Shown here: one piece after another, positions 1-9,330 of the stretch
Numbering within the stretch: the stretch's first letter is position 1
How the letters are laid out: the number at the start of each line of letters is the position of its first letter
NCBI GenBank assembly: GCA_002341185.1
Contig: DDNP01000020.1
Location: 31,029 to 95,028, forward strand
Origin: Candidatus Neomicrothrix sp. UBA2517
Lineage (GTDB): Bacteria; Actinomycetota; Acidimicrobiia; Acidimicrobiales; UBA8592
Reading direction: 5' to 3'
DNA length: 64,000 nucleotides
Position numbers and translations under genes: made by a program
The notes under the pieces: generated by a model
Seen by the model: only the letters and a program-made list of their open reading frames with translations
Databases searched by the model: none
Told to the model about the DNA's origin: nothing

Positions 1-385
1 CTATGAAAGTGATGGCTATAGCAAGTCTGATTTAGTCAAAGTGGAAATTCTTTTACAGGGTGATGCCGTAGATGCTTTTAGTTCGATAGTTCACAGAGAT
101 AAAGCCTATGAATATGGGCAAAAAATGACTAGAAAACTTCGTGAACTCATCCCTCGACAACAGTTTGATGTACCAATTCAAGCTGCTATTTCAAGTAAGA
201 TAATCTCTCGGGAAACTGTAAAGGCTTTTAGAAAAGATGTGACCGCCAAACTATATGGTGGAGACGTTACCAGGAAGAATAAACTTCTAAAGAAACAAAA
301 AGAGGGAAAGAAGAGAATGAAGTCAATTGGAAGAGTTGATGTTCCTCAAGAAGCATTCGTATCAGCACTCAAGATTGATGAATAG
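1..385 (+). CDS. lepA: Elongation factor 4 (LepA), C-terminal fragment
   Basis: This is the last ~127 codons of the ribosome back-translocase EF4, cut by the window edge; the reading frame is open from base 2. The fragment carries the family's C-terminal domain, with the characteristic runs [54 protein letters not shown] and VPQEAF. A GTG at 41 is internal, not a start: the codons before it read [13 protein letters not shown], which also matches LepA. It lies 48 bp before dnaJ in the same direction, so co-transcription is likely. Confidence 0.96.
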   Translation, partial: YESDGYSKSDLVKVEILLQGDAVDAFSSIVHRDKAYEYGQKMTRKLRELIPRQQFDVPIQAAISSKIISRETVKAFRKDVTAKLYGGDVTRKNKLLKKQKEGKKRMKSIGRVDVPQEAFVSALKIDE

Positions 386-433
386 AGAAGATTTTATTCC
401 AGTAGAATTACAGACTTTGCTAAGGAACTTATA

Positions 434-1537
434 ATGGAAGATGACCTATACGCCCTGTTAGGAGTAAGCCGAACTGCTTCCCAAACGGAGATAAAGAAAG
501 CTTATAGAGAATTGGCACGAAAGTACCACCCCGATGCCAACCCAGATGACGCTGTTGCCGAACAAAAATTTAAAGAAGTCGCTATGGCTTACGAGATACT
601 TAGCGATGATGAGAAACGCAAGCAATATGACAGATTTGGTTCGGTAGGAAGCCCCGGGTCCCACTTCCAAGGCAGTGGAAGTATTAGTGATATTTTTGAA
701 GCATTTTTTGGCGGACAAAGTCCCTTCACTTCATCTGGGTTTGGAACTCAACAACGGAACTCAGGAGATGATATTGAAATTACAGTTAGTATTACGCTTG
801 AGGAAGTAGTGACTGGTGGTGAAGCAGAATTCACCGTTGTTCTTCCATTACCATGCGAAACATGTTCAGCGACGGGAAGTGAGAATGAGAAGCTAGACAC
901 TTGTGTTACTTGTAATGGGCATGGTCAAGTGCAGCAGGTCCGTCAGTCAATTCTTGGTCAGGTTATGTCTACCTCTACATGCCCTTCCTGTCGTGGTTTC
1001 GGAACAAGCATTGTCGACCCCTGTCAACCCTGCAAAGGCAGTGGAGTACAAAACATTGAAAAGAGTTTCTCAATTGAGATACCTAAAGGCATCGATAATG
1101 GAGTGACGCAGAGACTGTCTGGGATGGGGCCTGCTGGTTTGAGAGGAGGGCAAAGAGGCGATATACATGTTCGGTACGTAGTAGAGCCCCATTCCCGATT
1201 CTCACGGCATGGAGATAACTTGATTGAACAACTCTGGATACCAGTATCACATGCTGCTCTTGGGAGCGAAATTAAATATGAAACGTTTGATGGTACCCAA
1301 ACGCTAGATATTCCATTAGGCACAAGAACGGGTGACAGGTTTCGTTATGCAGGGCTCGGGGTGCCAAAACTTCAGCGACGCGGAAGAGGAGACTTAATAG
1401 TTGAAGTGGTAGTTGACACTCCGCAGAATCTTTCGAAAGTGTCTGAGGATTTGTTGAGTCAATTAGCTGAAGAACTTGGTCAACCGATTAATGTTAAGTC
1501 AACTAAAAAACGACGCAAGAACAAAAAAAATGAATAA
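434..1537 (+). CDS. dnaJ: Chaperone protein DnaJ
   Basis: Cytosolic Hsp40 co-chaperone that stimulates the DnaK ATPase and delivers unfolded clients. The N-terminal J domain (residues ~4-70) carries the HPD signature in KYHPDAN. A Gly/Phe/Ser-rich linker (~75-110) follows. The zinc domain (~135-205) has four CxxC modules: [24 protein letters not shown] and CQPCKGSG. C-terminal substrate-binding beta domains follow, with a basic tail. At 367 residues it is full length. It starts 48 bp after lepA, and its stop overlaps the rsmE start by 8 bp. No dnaK, grpE or hrcA is present next to it. Confidence 0.97.
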   Translation: MEDDLYALLGVSRTASQTEIKKAYRELARKYHPDANPDDAVAEQKFKEVAMAYEILSDDEKRKQYDRFGSVGSPGSHFQGSGSISDIFEAFFGGQSPFTSSGFGTQQRNSGDDIEITVSITLEEVVTGGEAEFTVVLPLPCETCSATGSENEKLDTCVTCNGHGQVQQVRQSILGQVMSTSTCPSCRGFGTSIVDPCQPCKGSGVQNIEKSFSIEIPKGIDNGVTQRLSGMGPAGLRGGQRGDIHVRYVVEPHSRFSRHGDNLIEQLWIPVSHAALGSEIKYETFDGTQTLDIPLGTRTGDRFRYAGLGVPKLQRRGRGDLIVEVVVDTPQNLSKVSEDLLSQLAEELGQPINVKSTKKRRKNKKNE

Positions 1538-2216
1538 AGATTTAGGTAGCTTGCACGAGCTTGGTCTTCCACATATATTCCTAGACGATTTAGATGTTCC
1601 AACTCTTTCTAAATCGCATTTCCACCATATAAAAGATGTTAAAAGAATTAAGTCTGGAACTCATTTGACAGCTACTGATGGAAAAGGCCATTGGAAACTA
1701 TTCGAATTTGATGAATCGACTTTGAACCCTATCGGGCCAAAGCATCATTGTGAAGCACCTAAAATCACTTCTGCCATTTATATTTCAATAACTAAATCTG
1801 GCAAACCGGACCTAGTCACCCAAAAACTCACTGAATTAGGTGTTGGATCTATAAATTTTTTCTTTTCAGACCGATCTGTTCCGAAATGGGATAACGAAAA
1901 AATTTTAAAGAATAAGAAGAAGCTTATGGTTATTTCACGTTTGGCTTTAGCTCAGTCAAAGGGCATTTGGTTACCTCAATTAACAGTTGGGGGAACGTTT
2001 GAGATGTTAGTGAAGGACACTGGTGTAGCATTAGCGCAACAATCAGCCTCTAAGCTAGCAAAAGGGGTACGGTCTGTTGCTATAGGCCCTGAGGGAGGCT
2101 GGAGCAAAGAAGAATTAGCATCCAACAACAAGAAATATTCAATCCATAGATCAAATTTACGAGCTGAAACAGCAGCTATCGCAGTAGGCGCTCTATTGGA
2201 GAGCTACCGCTCTTAA
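1530..2216 (+). CDS. rsmE: 16S rRNA m3U1498 methyltransferase RsmE
   Basis: SAM-dependent SPOUT-class methyltransferase that modifies 16S rRNA U1498. The C-terminal SAM-binding knot is clear: GPEGGW (residue ~190) and LRAETAA near the end. The N-terminal PUA-like domain includes [13 protein letters not shown] chose the ATG at 1530, giving 228 residues, the usual RsmE size. It overlaps the dnaJ stop by 8 bp, which suggests translational coupling; an earlier ATG at 1476 lies deep inside dnaJ. dnaJ-rsmE adjacency is common in bacteria. The 3' end is 2 bp from the convergent citrate synthase gene. Confidence 0.93.
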   Translation: MNKDLGSLHELGLPHIFLDDLDVPTLSKSHFHHIKDVKRIKSGTHLTATDGKGHWKLFEFDESTLNPIGPKHHCEAPKITSAIYISITKSGKPDLVTQKLTELGVGSINFFFSDRSVPKWDNEKILKNKKKLMVISRLALAQSKGIWLPQLTVGGTFEMLVKDTGVALAQQSASKLAKGVRSVAIGPEGGWSKEELASNNKKYSIHRSNLRAETAAIAVGALLESYRS

Positions 2217-2218
2217 AT

Positions 2219-3487
2219 TTATCTATCTTCAATCGAGATGAAATTCCTAGTTTCGCTGCCAATGTATAGTTGTCGTGGCCGAGCTATTCGCGTGTTTCTT
2301 GAGAGCATTTCATCCCAATGTGAAATCCATCCTGCTGTTCTTGCTACAGCAAAGAGAACTGTGAACATCTCAACCGGGAATCCCATTGCTTGATAGATGA
2401 GCCCAGAATAGAAGTCCACATTTGGGTATAGCTTTCGGCTAACAAAATAATCATCTTCAAGCGCAGCTTCCTCAAGCTTTAGAGCAATATCTAATTTAGG
2501 ATTCTTTCCTGTTAGTTCAAAAATTTCATGAGCAGTATCCTTAATTATTTGGGCCCGTGGATCATAGTTTTTGTAGACACGATGGCCAAAGCCCATGAGT
2601 CGACCTTCACCATTCTTGACTGAATCAACGAAACTGTTTACATTTTCAAATGTTCCAATATCATCAAGCATGTTTAGAACTGCCTCGTTTGCACCGCCAT
2701 GTCTTGGTCCCGATAGAGCAGCGCTTCCTGCAGAAAGAGCAGAATAAGGGTCAGCATGCGAAGAGCCTACGACCCTGACTGCTGTAGTTGAGCAATTCTG
2801 TTCGTGGTCTGCATGCAAGATAAATAGTTGGTCTAATGCCTTGACAAAAGTTGGATTAGGTTCAAATACTTTGTCGGAGGTGGAAAACGTCATCGACAGG
2901 AAATTCTCTACGTAAGAAAGCTCTTCGTTCGGTTTCCCTGGAGTGTAGCCATTTCTGTACGCTGCAGCAGACGATGCTAAAGTCGAAACTTTAGCAATTG
3001 CATTCAGAACATGCTTTTGGCGAGTTTCAGGGTCTTCAACATCTTTTGCATCTGGATAAAGTGTTGAGAGTGCAGCGAGTCCAGCTGTAAACATCCCCAT
3101 GGGGTGTGAATGACTACTGAAACAATTGAGTAAGTTCTCATTCTGCACCGCATCCAGTTGTGCATGCTCAGCAAGTTTGCTATTCCAATCATCAAGGCTT
3201 TCACTGTTTGGGAGTTCACCGTGAACAAGTAAATACGCAACTTCTGTAAAGGTTGACTTGCTTGCTAAATCTTCAATAGGGTAGCCACGGTACTCAAGTT
3301 GTCCTGCGCCACCATCAATATAAGTGATTGAACTATTCGTTACTGCAGTGGCTGCAAAGCCTTCGTCTTTAAACCATAAGCCAGGGAGAAATTTTGTCCA
3401 TGGTCCAGAGTCAACGCCACCGTCTTCAATTGGTATTTCAATTGATTCACCAGAGCGGTTATCAGTGATAGTTATGGATTCCTTCAA
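2219..3487 (-). CDS. gltA: Citrate synthase
   Basis: Condenses oxaloacetate and acetyl-CoA into citrate, opening the TCA cycle. At 422 residues it has the type II bacterial length. Family motifs are visible: LHADHEQNCST (catalytic His region), GPRHGGANEAV and MGFGHRVYKNYDPRA (second catalytic His), then a conserved Asp region near RKLYPNVDFYSG. The start is TTG, preceded closely by GGAG. It is the last gene of a minus-strand run with a carboxyltransferase, a LysR regulator and aconitase. The next TCA enzyme, aconitase, lies only 2.5 kb upstream in the same run. Confidence 0.95.
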   Translation of the reverse strand: MKESITITDNRSGESIEIPIEDGGVDSGPWTKFLPGLWFKDEGFAATAVTNSSITYIDGGAGQLEYRGYPIEDLASKSTFTEVAYLLVHGELPNSESLDDWNSKLAEHAQLDAVQNENLLNCFSSHSHPMGMFTAGLAALSTLYPDAKDVEDPETRQKHVLNAIAKVSTLASSAAAYRNGYTPGKPNEELSYVENFLSMTFSTSDKVFEPNPTFVKALDQLFILHADHEQNCSTTAVRVVGSSHADPYSALSAGSAALSGPRHGGANEAVLNMLDDIGTFENVNSFVDSVKNGEGRLMGFGHRVYKNYDPRAQIIKDTAHEIFELTGKNPKLDIALKLEEAALEDDYFVSRKLYPNVDFYSGLIYQAMGFPVEMFTVLFAVARTAGWISHWDEMLSRNTRIARPRQLYIGSETRNFISIEDR

Positions 3488-3592
3488 ATCTCCGCTCCGA
3501 TCGTTTTACAAGTTGCATGTTATCGGCAAAATATGTGATCTCAGTCACTTTCTCGCATCTTTCTAGGCAGATATTAAGAAAGTTTCAGTCTT

Positions 3593-4948
3593 CTATAGAG
3601 GCGTGTTCCCATGTAGGCGTTTTTGAAGTTTCTCCCTTTTGGTGATCAGGAAATCAAGGGCGGCAGATATTTCTATTCTGGTTGTTTCTGGATGTATGAT
3701 CAGGTCAACTGAACCCCGTTCTGCTGCCATGTATGGGTTGAGGAGTCTGTTTTCATAATCAGATTCGAGTTGCTCACGCTGTGATTGGGAAGCTTTACGG
3801 TGGAGAATTTCTATTGCGCCTTTTGCGCCCATCACCGCTATTTCTGCTGAAGGCCACGCCAAAGCTAGGTCATTTCCCATATATTTACTATCCATAACGA
3901 TGTAAGCTCCACCGTAGCTTTTCCTAATAGTGACGCAGATACGGGGAATAGTTGCATTCGCGTAAGCAAATGCAAGTTGAGCCCCATGGCGGATCATTCC
4001 TCTCCATTCTAAGTCTTTTCCCGGCTGGAACCCAGGAGTGTCTACGAAGGTAATAATTGGGATGTTGAAAGCATCGCAAAAATTGACGAATCTTGCCCCC
4101 TTCTGCGAAGCAGCTATATCCAAAGTTCCGGCTAGAGATTGCGGCTGGTTTGCTACGAGCCCAACAGTATAACCATTTAGGGTCGCTAGCCCCGTAATCA
4201 TGTTTGTAGCCCAATCCTTACGAATTTCGGTGAGGATTTCGTCGTCAACGACTTTCTCGATTATGTGACGAATATCGTAACTGCCAGTTTTAGTTTCTGG
4301 GATTAGGTTCTCAATGTCGTGTAGTATTCGGTTTCTTGGATCGTTTGTAATATTTACTTGAGGGGCTGACGAAGAGTTACTTGGAAGCAAGGTAAGAAGC
4401 TCACTAATTATGTCGTTGGCTGTGTGTAGGTCATCTGCTACGAAGCTTGCAAGGCCAGACATTTGAGCATGTTTGGTAGTGCCACCTAAGGTTTCAGGGT
4501 CAATTGGGACTCCAGTGAATTCTTGTACCATTCGTGGTCCACTGACATAACTGTAGGAATCTTTTACCATTATCACGAAGTCAGCTAATCCCAGTAGCAG
4601 TGCAGGTCCGGCAAGTGCTGTTTCTTTCACGCAAAATATTATCGGTATTACTCCTGAACTAGCTGTTATCTCTTGAGCAGCATTTCCCCAACCATGTAGT
4701 GCTTCAATGCCTGCTTCAGGAGGAGCTCCAGTTGAGTTTATAAAACAAACGAGAGGGATCTGTTGCCCCCTTGCTGTTCTAACTCCCTCTGCGAGTTTCT
4801 GTCCATCTTCTGCAGTAAGCGCAATGGGATCTGATAGGGAACCCAATGATACTTCGACGAAACTTCTTGCATTTTTGCACTTAACTTTAACCGAAGTAGT
4901 TTTAGAAAGTTGAGTTTGGATTGTAACGATATTATCTTCAACATTCAC
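3593..4948 (-). CDS. Acyl-CoA carboxylase carboxyltransferase subunit (PccB/AccD-like), short form
   Basis: Carboxyltransferase of the biotin-dependent acyl-CoA carboxylase family, which moves CO2 from biotin to an acyl-CoA. Two crotonase-fold halves are visible. The first (~30-200) has VRTARGQQIPLVCF, SSGVIPIIFCV and LADFVIMVKDSYSYVSGP. The second (~230-440) is better conserved: LAGTLDIAASQKGARFVNF, FNIPIITFVDTPGF, RKSYGGAYIVM, WPSAEIAVMGAKGA. At 451 residues it is shorter than typical PccB (~520), mainly at the N-terminus, and the first oxyanion loop reads LAGPALL where an AGGAVY-type loop is usual. The substrate (acetyl-, propionyl- or other CoA) cannot be told, and no biotin carboxylase or BCCP gene is nearby. 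The start is GTG. Confidence 0.8.
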   Translation of the reverse strand: MNVEDNIVTIQTQLSKTTSVKVKCKNARSFVEVSLGSLSDPIALTAEDGQKLAEGVRTARGQQIPLVCFINSTGAPPEAGIEALHGWGNAAQEITASSGVIPIIFCVKETALAGPALLLGLADFVIMVKDSYSYVSGPRMVQEFTGVPIDPETLGGTTKHAQMSGLASFVADDLHTANDIISELLTLLPSNSSSAPQVNITNDPRNRILHDIENLIPETKTGSYDIRHIIEKVVDDEILTEIRKDWATNMITGLATLNGYTVGLVANQPQSLAGTLDIAASQKGARFVNFCDAFNIPIITFVDTPGFQPGKDLEWRGMIRHGAQLAFAYANATIPRICVTIRKSYGGAYIVMDSKYMGNDLALAWPSAEIAVMGAKGAIEILHRKASQSQREQLESDYENRLLNPYMAAERGSVDLIIHPETTRIEISAALDFLITKREKLQKRLHGNTPL

Positions 4949-4983
4949 AGGGTCATCTTAGTATATTTATGATGAAAGCGGCG

Positions 4984-5892
4984 CTACTTTGATGCTAAGT
5001 AGATCCCATTTTGATCGGATCCGAATTCTTGAATCATTTGTCGGAGGACTTCACGGACCACCCTTGTTGTAGCGGATAAAGGCACTCTTTTGTTAGTCGC
5101 TAAACCTACTATTCTTCGGGTGAACCCCTCTAATGGAATTCTTTTCCACTTGCCAGTGCCTTGAGCAGCTGTAGCTGGCAGTATTGCTGCACCGAAACCG
5201 TCTGTTGCTAGAGAAGCAAGAAGGCGCATGCCATCAACTTCGGCTTTGGGAGAAAGCCTTATTCCGTGTTTTGCAAGGTCCCTGTCAAGGCTATCTCTGA
5301 AAGGAACACCCTTGGGGTTCAGTAGCAGAGGGAATTCGGCTAATACAGAGGGTGTTACAGAATCATAGTTTGAAAGAGGATGAGAAATGGGCGCAACAAG
5401 AACTGGCTCCTCCTCAAAAAGGGGTTCAGCTTCAACGTCTGGGTGGGTAATTGGCAGGTTAACTATGGCTCCATCAACTCTTCCTTGAACAACCAAGGGG
5501 AGTAAATTGCTAGTCACAGCATCTGTGATTTGAATTTTGACCTTTGGATATTTTTGGATCATGGATTCAAGTAAGATTGGCGATACCCAACGGCCCGTTG
5601 TTCCAATTACTCCCAATCTAACTATTCCTGATACTTCTGTATGAAGTGCTTCAACATCCAACGAAATAGACTCAAGTTCAGTTTGGACTCGCCTTGCTCG
5701 TTCTACAACTAATTCTCCTTCTTCGGTTAGAACACCGGTTCTTCTATCAATAAGTGATACTGAAAGCTCTTGCTCTAGACGAGCAATGTGCGTAGAAATA
5801 TTAGATTGCACTGTATGGAGTGATTGTGCCGCAGCACTAAAACTGCCTGTATCAACTACTGCAACTATCGCATTTAGTTGTCGAATGTCCAT
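4984..5892 (-). CDS. LysR-family transcriptional regulator
   Basis: A 302-residue LysR-type regulator. The N-terminal winged helix-turn-helix (residues 1-60) reads MDIRQLNAIVAVVDTGSFSA then AAQSLHTVQSNISTHIARLE. The effector-binding periplasmic-binding-protein-like domain (~90-295) follows. A strong -10-like TATACT lies 5 nt before the ATG, suggesting a leaderless mRNA of its own. It sits in the same direction between aconitase and the carboxyltransferase rather than divergently, so regulation of the carboxyltransferase/citrate synthase genes downstream is a reasonable inference. The ligand is unknown. Confidence 0.9.
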   Translation of the reverse strand: MDIRQLNAIVAVVDTGSFSAAAQSLHTVQSNISTHIARLEQELSVSLIDRRTGVLTEEGELVVERARRVQTELESISLDVEALHTEVSGIVRLGVIGTTGRWVSPILLESMIQKYPKVKIQITDAVTSNLLPLVVQGRVDGAIVNLPITHPDVEAEPLFEEEPVLVAPISHPLSNYDSVTPSVLAEFPLLLNPKGVPFRDSLDRDLAKHGIRLSPKAEVDGMRLLASLATDGFGAAILPATAAQGTGKWKRIPLEGFTRRIVGLATNKRVPLSATTRVVREVLRQMIQEFGSDQNGIYLASK

Positions 5893-5897
5893 GTCGA

Positions 5898-5903
5898 AGT
5901 ATA
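5898..5903 (-). promoter_or_regulatory. Probable -10 element for leaderless lysR transcript
   Basis: TATACT on the minus strand, 5 nt before the lysR ATG. There is no ribosome binding site between it and the start. Position and sequence fit a leaderless promoter. Confidence 0.5.
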
Positions 5904-5954
5904 TCTAAAGCGTTGATGGGATCTGTCTACTCATCAATAAATTAGATATTGCAG

Positions 5955-8240
5955 TTAGCCTTGAGTCTGAGAACGAATTACGTTGAGAGCCGAACCTGCT
6001 TTGAACCACTCTATTTGATCGAGACTGAATGTGTGTGTGGTTTCAAAACTAAAGGAATCTCCGGATGCCTTAGTCACATTGACAGTCATTGTTAGGCCTG
6101 GTGACAAGCTTGATAAATTCCGGATGGATAAGCGATCAGTTTCATCAATTTTGTCGTAGTCATTCGGGTCAGAAAAGGTTAGAGGCAACATGCCCTGTTT
6201 CTTTAGATTAGTCTCATGAATACGAGCGAAACTGCGAGCAATAGCGACCAGCCCTAAACGAAATCGTGGTTCCATAGCAGCGTGTTCACGACTTGAGCCT
6301 TCGCCCATATTTTCATCTCCGATTACTACCCAGTGTTGGTTGGCTTCATGATATGATTTTGCTATTTCTGGGAAAGTTTGTGTCTCGCCCGAAAGAAGAT
6401 TATTGCCGTAGCCAACTTCGTATCCATCGAAAGCATTTACGGCTCCAAGGTATAAATTTCCAGATATATTCTCCAGATGTCCACGGTACTTGAGCCAAGG
6501 TCCAGCCATAGATATATGATCTGTTGTAAATTTGCCCTTAGCTTTGACAAGAATAGGTAAATCCTCATAATCGTTGCCATCCCATGCAGGGAAGGGCTCA
6601 AGAAGTTGTAGTCGGGTCGAAAGTGGTGAAACTTTAACTTCAAGATGGCTAGCATTCTCAGGTGGAGCGATAAAAGTTTCTTCTCCAGGGTCGAATCCGC
6701 TCGGCGGTAATTCGATTCCTTCAGGAGTGGACAAAGTTATTTTACTTCCGTCAGTTATTTGTATGCTGTCGTTAATTGGGTCAAAGTCAATTGAGCCGGC
6801 TAAAGCAAGTGCCATTACAGTTTCTGGTGAAGTTACAAACGCTAGTGTCGAAGGGTCTCCATCATTGCGTTTAGGGAAATTGCGGTTGTATGAGGTGACA
6901 ATAACATTTGGGGTGCCGGTTTCGTGATCTTTTTCCTCAGATCGATCCCATTGGCCGATACATGGCCCACAAGCATTAGCAAGAACTACTGCTCCTACAG
7001 CTTCGAAATCGGATATCAAGCCGTCTCGAGCTATGGTCGCTCTTACTTGTTCAGACCCTGGTGTTATTAGAAGTCGACATTTTGACTTTAGCCCATATTT
7101 CGCGGCTTCTCTTGCTATGGAGGCAGCTCGGGTTATGTCTTCATACGATGAATTTGTGCAACTACCGATTAGTGCTGCACTTATTTCTAATGGCCAATTA
7201 TTTGCCTTTGCCTCAGAACCAAGGTCTTGTACTTCTCTGGCTAAATCGGGAGTGTGTGGTCCGTTTATGTGTGGGCGGAGTTGGTCCAGATCAATTTCAA
7301 TGACTTGGTCAAAGTACTTCTCTGGTTGGATTAATACCTCAGGGTCCGCTGTTAGGTGTTGTTGATACTTATCAGCAAGTTCAGCTACGTCACTTCGGTC
7401 AGTTGAACGCAAATAGCGATTAATGGATTCGTCGTAAGGAAAAATAGAAGTCGTTGCCCCTATTTCTGCCCCCATGTTACAGATTGTTGCTTTTCCTGTG
7501 GCTGAAAGGCTAGATGCTCCATCTCCGAAATATTCTACTATTGCGCCTGTTCCACCTTTTACTGTAAGGATTTCAGCTACTTTCAGAATGACATCTTTAG
7601 GTGCTGTCCATCCGCTGAGCGACCCTTTAAGATGCACCCCTATTAGCTTTGGCCACCTTACGTTCCATGGGAATCCTGTCATCACATCAACTGCATCTGC
7701 GCCACCTACGCCAATTGCTACCATGCCTAGACCTCCACCATTGGGAGTGTGACTATCAGTACCTATGATCATCCCACCTGGAAAGGCGTATTGTTCCAGA
7801 ACTACTTGGTGGATAATTCCGCTTCCTGGTTTCCAGAAACCTGCACCGTATTTAGCGCAAACTGATTCCAAAAAATCGTACACCTCTTCGTTTGTTTTTG
7901 ATGCTGTGAGAAGGTCGTGTTTGCCTTCAATCTTTGCTTGAATCAGGTGATCAGCATGCGTGGTAGTTGGGACGGCAACTTCGTCCAATCCGGCTGTCAT
8001 GAACTGTAACCAAGCCATCTGAGCAGTAGCGTCTTGCATTGCAACACGATCTGGTCTCAGGTCGACATAAGACACGCTTCTTTCAAGAGATTGATCGGGA
8101 GTGTCTAAATGGTTTACTAAAACTTTTTCTGCATAAGTGAGTTCTCGACCTAATTCCGCTCTTGCTTCGCTAAGCCTTTCTTCAAGGGTCGAGTAGACAT
8201 CTTCAATTAATTCAATGGGGGTCTTTGTGTAAACAGTCAT
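5955..8240 (-). CDS. Aconitate hydratase (mitochondrial-type)
   Basis: A [4Fe-4S] enzyme isomerising citrate to isocitrate in the TCA cycle. At 761 residues it matches the mitochondrial-like aconitase subfamily rather than the ~890-residue AcnA type. Cluster-ligand motifs are [11 protein letters not shown] and [10 protein letters not shown]. The N-terminal half also has [13 protein letters not shown]. The C-terminal swivel domain has [18 protein letters not shown] and [13 protein letters not shown]. It is preceded by AGGT about 5 nt before the ATG. It lies 95 bp downstream of the acyltransferase operon and begins the TCA-related run that ends in citrate synthase. Confidence 0.95.
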   Translation of the reverse strand: MTVYTKTPIELIEDVYSTLEERLSEARAELGRELTYAEKVLVNHLDTPDQSLERSVSYVDLRPDRVAMQDATAQMAWLQFMTAGLDEVAVPTTTHADHLIQAKIEGKHDLLTASKTNEEVYDFLESVCAKYGAGFWKPGSGIIHQVVLEQYAFPGGMIIGTDSHTPNGGGLGMVAIGVGGADAVDVMTGFPWNVRWPKLIGVHLKGSLSGWTAPKDVILKVAEILTVKGGTGAIVEYFGDGASSLSATGKATICNMGAEIGATTSIFPYDESINRYLRSTDRSDVAELADKYQQHLTADPEVLIQPEKYFDQVIEIDLDQLRPHINGPHTPDLAREVQDLGSEAKANNWPLEISAALIGSCTNSSYEDITRAASIAREAAKYGLKSKCRLLITPGSEQVRATIARDGLISDFEAVGAVVLANACGPCIGQWDRSEEKDHETGTPNVIVTSYNRNFPKRNDGDPSTLAFVTSPETVMALALAGSIDFDPINDSIQITDGSKITLSTPEGIELPPSGFDPGEETFIAPPENASHLEVKVSPLSTRLQLLEPFPAWDGNDYEDLPILVKAKGKFTTDHISMAGPWLKYRGHLENISGNLYLGAVNAFDGYEVGYGNNLLSGETQTFPEIAKSYHEANQHWVVIGDENMGEGSSREHAAMEPRFRLGLVAIARSFARIHETNLKKQGMLPLTFSDPNDYDKIDETDRLSIRNLSSLSPGLTMTVNVTKASGDSFSFETTHTFSLDQIEWFKAGSALNVIRSQTQG

Positions 8241-8335
8241 CTTTTACCTATCTATATTTCAGTGCATGCAGGAACATATCAACTTCTAAAGCAGTATAAA
8301 CCTATCGTAAATCACTCCATTTGTGGTGGTGCTCG

Positions 8336-9328
8336 TTAAATTGTCGGCCAGCGCTCTTTAGAGCTTTCAGACTTATTTGAATTACTATTGAGCTTCCAGG
8401 CCTTCCGCCAGCTTCCCATGTCAGGAGCTTGAAGTGTAGGGGTTTCCCCCGAATACTTCCGCTTTTTAGCAACCCACCAGTCGCTATTTTCCTCATCGGC
8501 TAATTCAGCAACTGCTTGTTCAATTCTTTTCGAATAGGATCTACTATTCTCGTTTTCTGAAGGCCAAATCGGGTTTCCAAAAATAACTTTTGTGGAGGAA
8601 CGAGTTGGCCGTATTTTTCCTTTTCGGAGAATATTCCCTGTTCCAGCGAGATGAATTGGGACAACTGGAGTGTTGCATTTTATTGAGAGGTAAGCTGCGC
8701 CTGCTCGAAAAGGTTGACCCCAGCCATCTGGTGAGCGTCCACCTTCCGGGAATATCATAAACGACCAGCCATGATTGATTAAAGAAGCAATCTCATCAGA
8801 TGAAGTCCGGCTTACTTTAGTTCTTTCTACCGGAATAGCTCCTATGAAAAGTGCTGATAGCGAGCCACCAATCTTTGACTTAAAAAAATAATCAGCAGCT
8901 GCGCCAACGATGAGCCTTTTTCTCCACCTAACTGGAATAGAGGTAAGAAGTAGAGGCGTGTCGGCATGGCTGTGATGGTTAGCAACAAATATAACAGGCT
9001 GCCTTTTTTTGAGGCCTTCTAGCCGGTCATAACCAGTTCGTTTAGGGCTTGCTATATAACTCATTAGAGGTTTAGCAATTAGCTCTGTTGACAGAAGTCG
9101 GATAGTTCGAGCCGGTAATTGGCGGGCCCAAGTAGTTGGATACTCAGATCCTAGATAGGTTTTCTTTTCTAAAGGAGTAATGCCTTTAGGGGTTTGAGCA
9201 GCTCGGTAAGGGAATTGTGAGGATTTAATGTTAGGGAAAGATCGCATTCTCTGAGGTGTATTACCAATAGCTCTATATATCTCACGAGTTTTTCTTTGGA
9301 CTTCTCGTTTCGTTAATTTCCTTGCCAT
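8336..9328 (-). CDS. PlsC-type 1-acyl-glycerol-3-phosphate acyltransferase family protein
   Basis: Membrane-associated acyltransferase of the LPLAT family, transferring acyl groups to a (lyso)phospholipid or similar alcohol. The catalytic HX4D box is NHHSHADTPLL (residues ~117-122). The acceptor-binding block is FPEGGRSPDGWGQPFRAGA, followed by TPVVPIHLAGTG. The ~95 residues before the catalytic domain and the C-terminal tail past the domain are lineage-specific. It follows the LarA-like gene by 2 bp and so forms one transcript with it and the acyl-CoA reductase-like fusion. The specific acceptor cannot be told. Confidence 0.85.
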   Translation of the reverse strand: MARKLTKREVQRKTREIYRAIGNTPQRMRSFPNIKSSQFPYRAAQTPKGITPLEKKTYLGSEYPTTWARQLPARTIRLLSTELIAKPLMSYIASPKRTGYDRLEGLKKRQPVIFVANHHSHADTPLLLTSIPVRWRKRLIVGAAADYFFKSKIGGSLSALFIGAIPVERTKVSRTSSDEIASLINHGWSFMIFPEGGRSPDGWGQPFRAGAAYLSIKCNTPVVPIHLAGTGNILRKGKIRPTRSSTKVIFGNPIWPSENENSRSYSKRIEQAVAELADEENSDWWVAKKRKYSGETPTLQAPDMGSWRKAWKLNSNSNKSESSKERWPTI

Positions 9329-9330
9329 AG

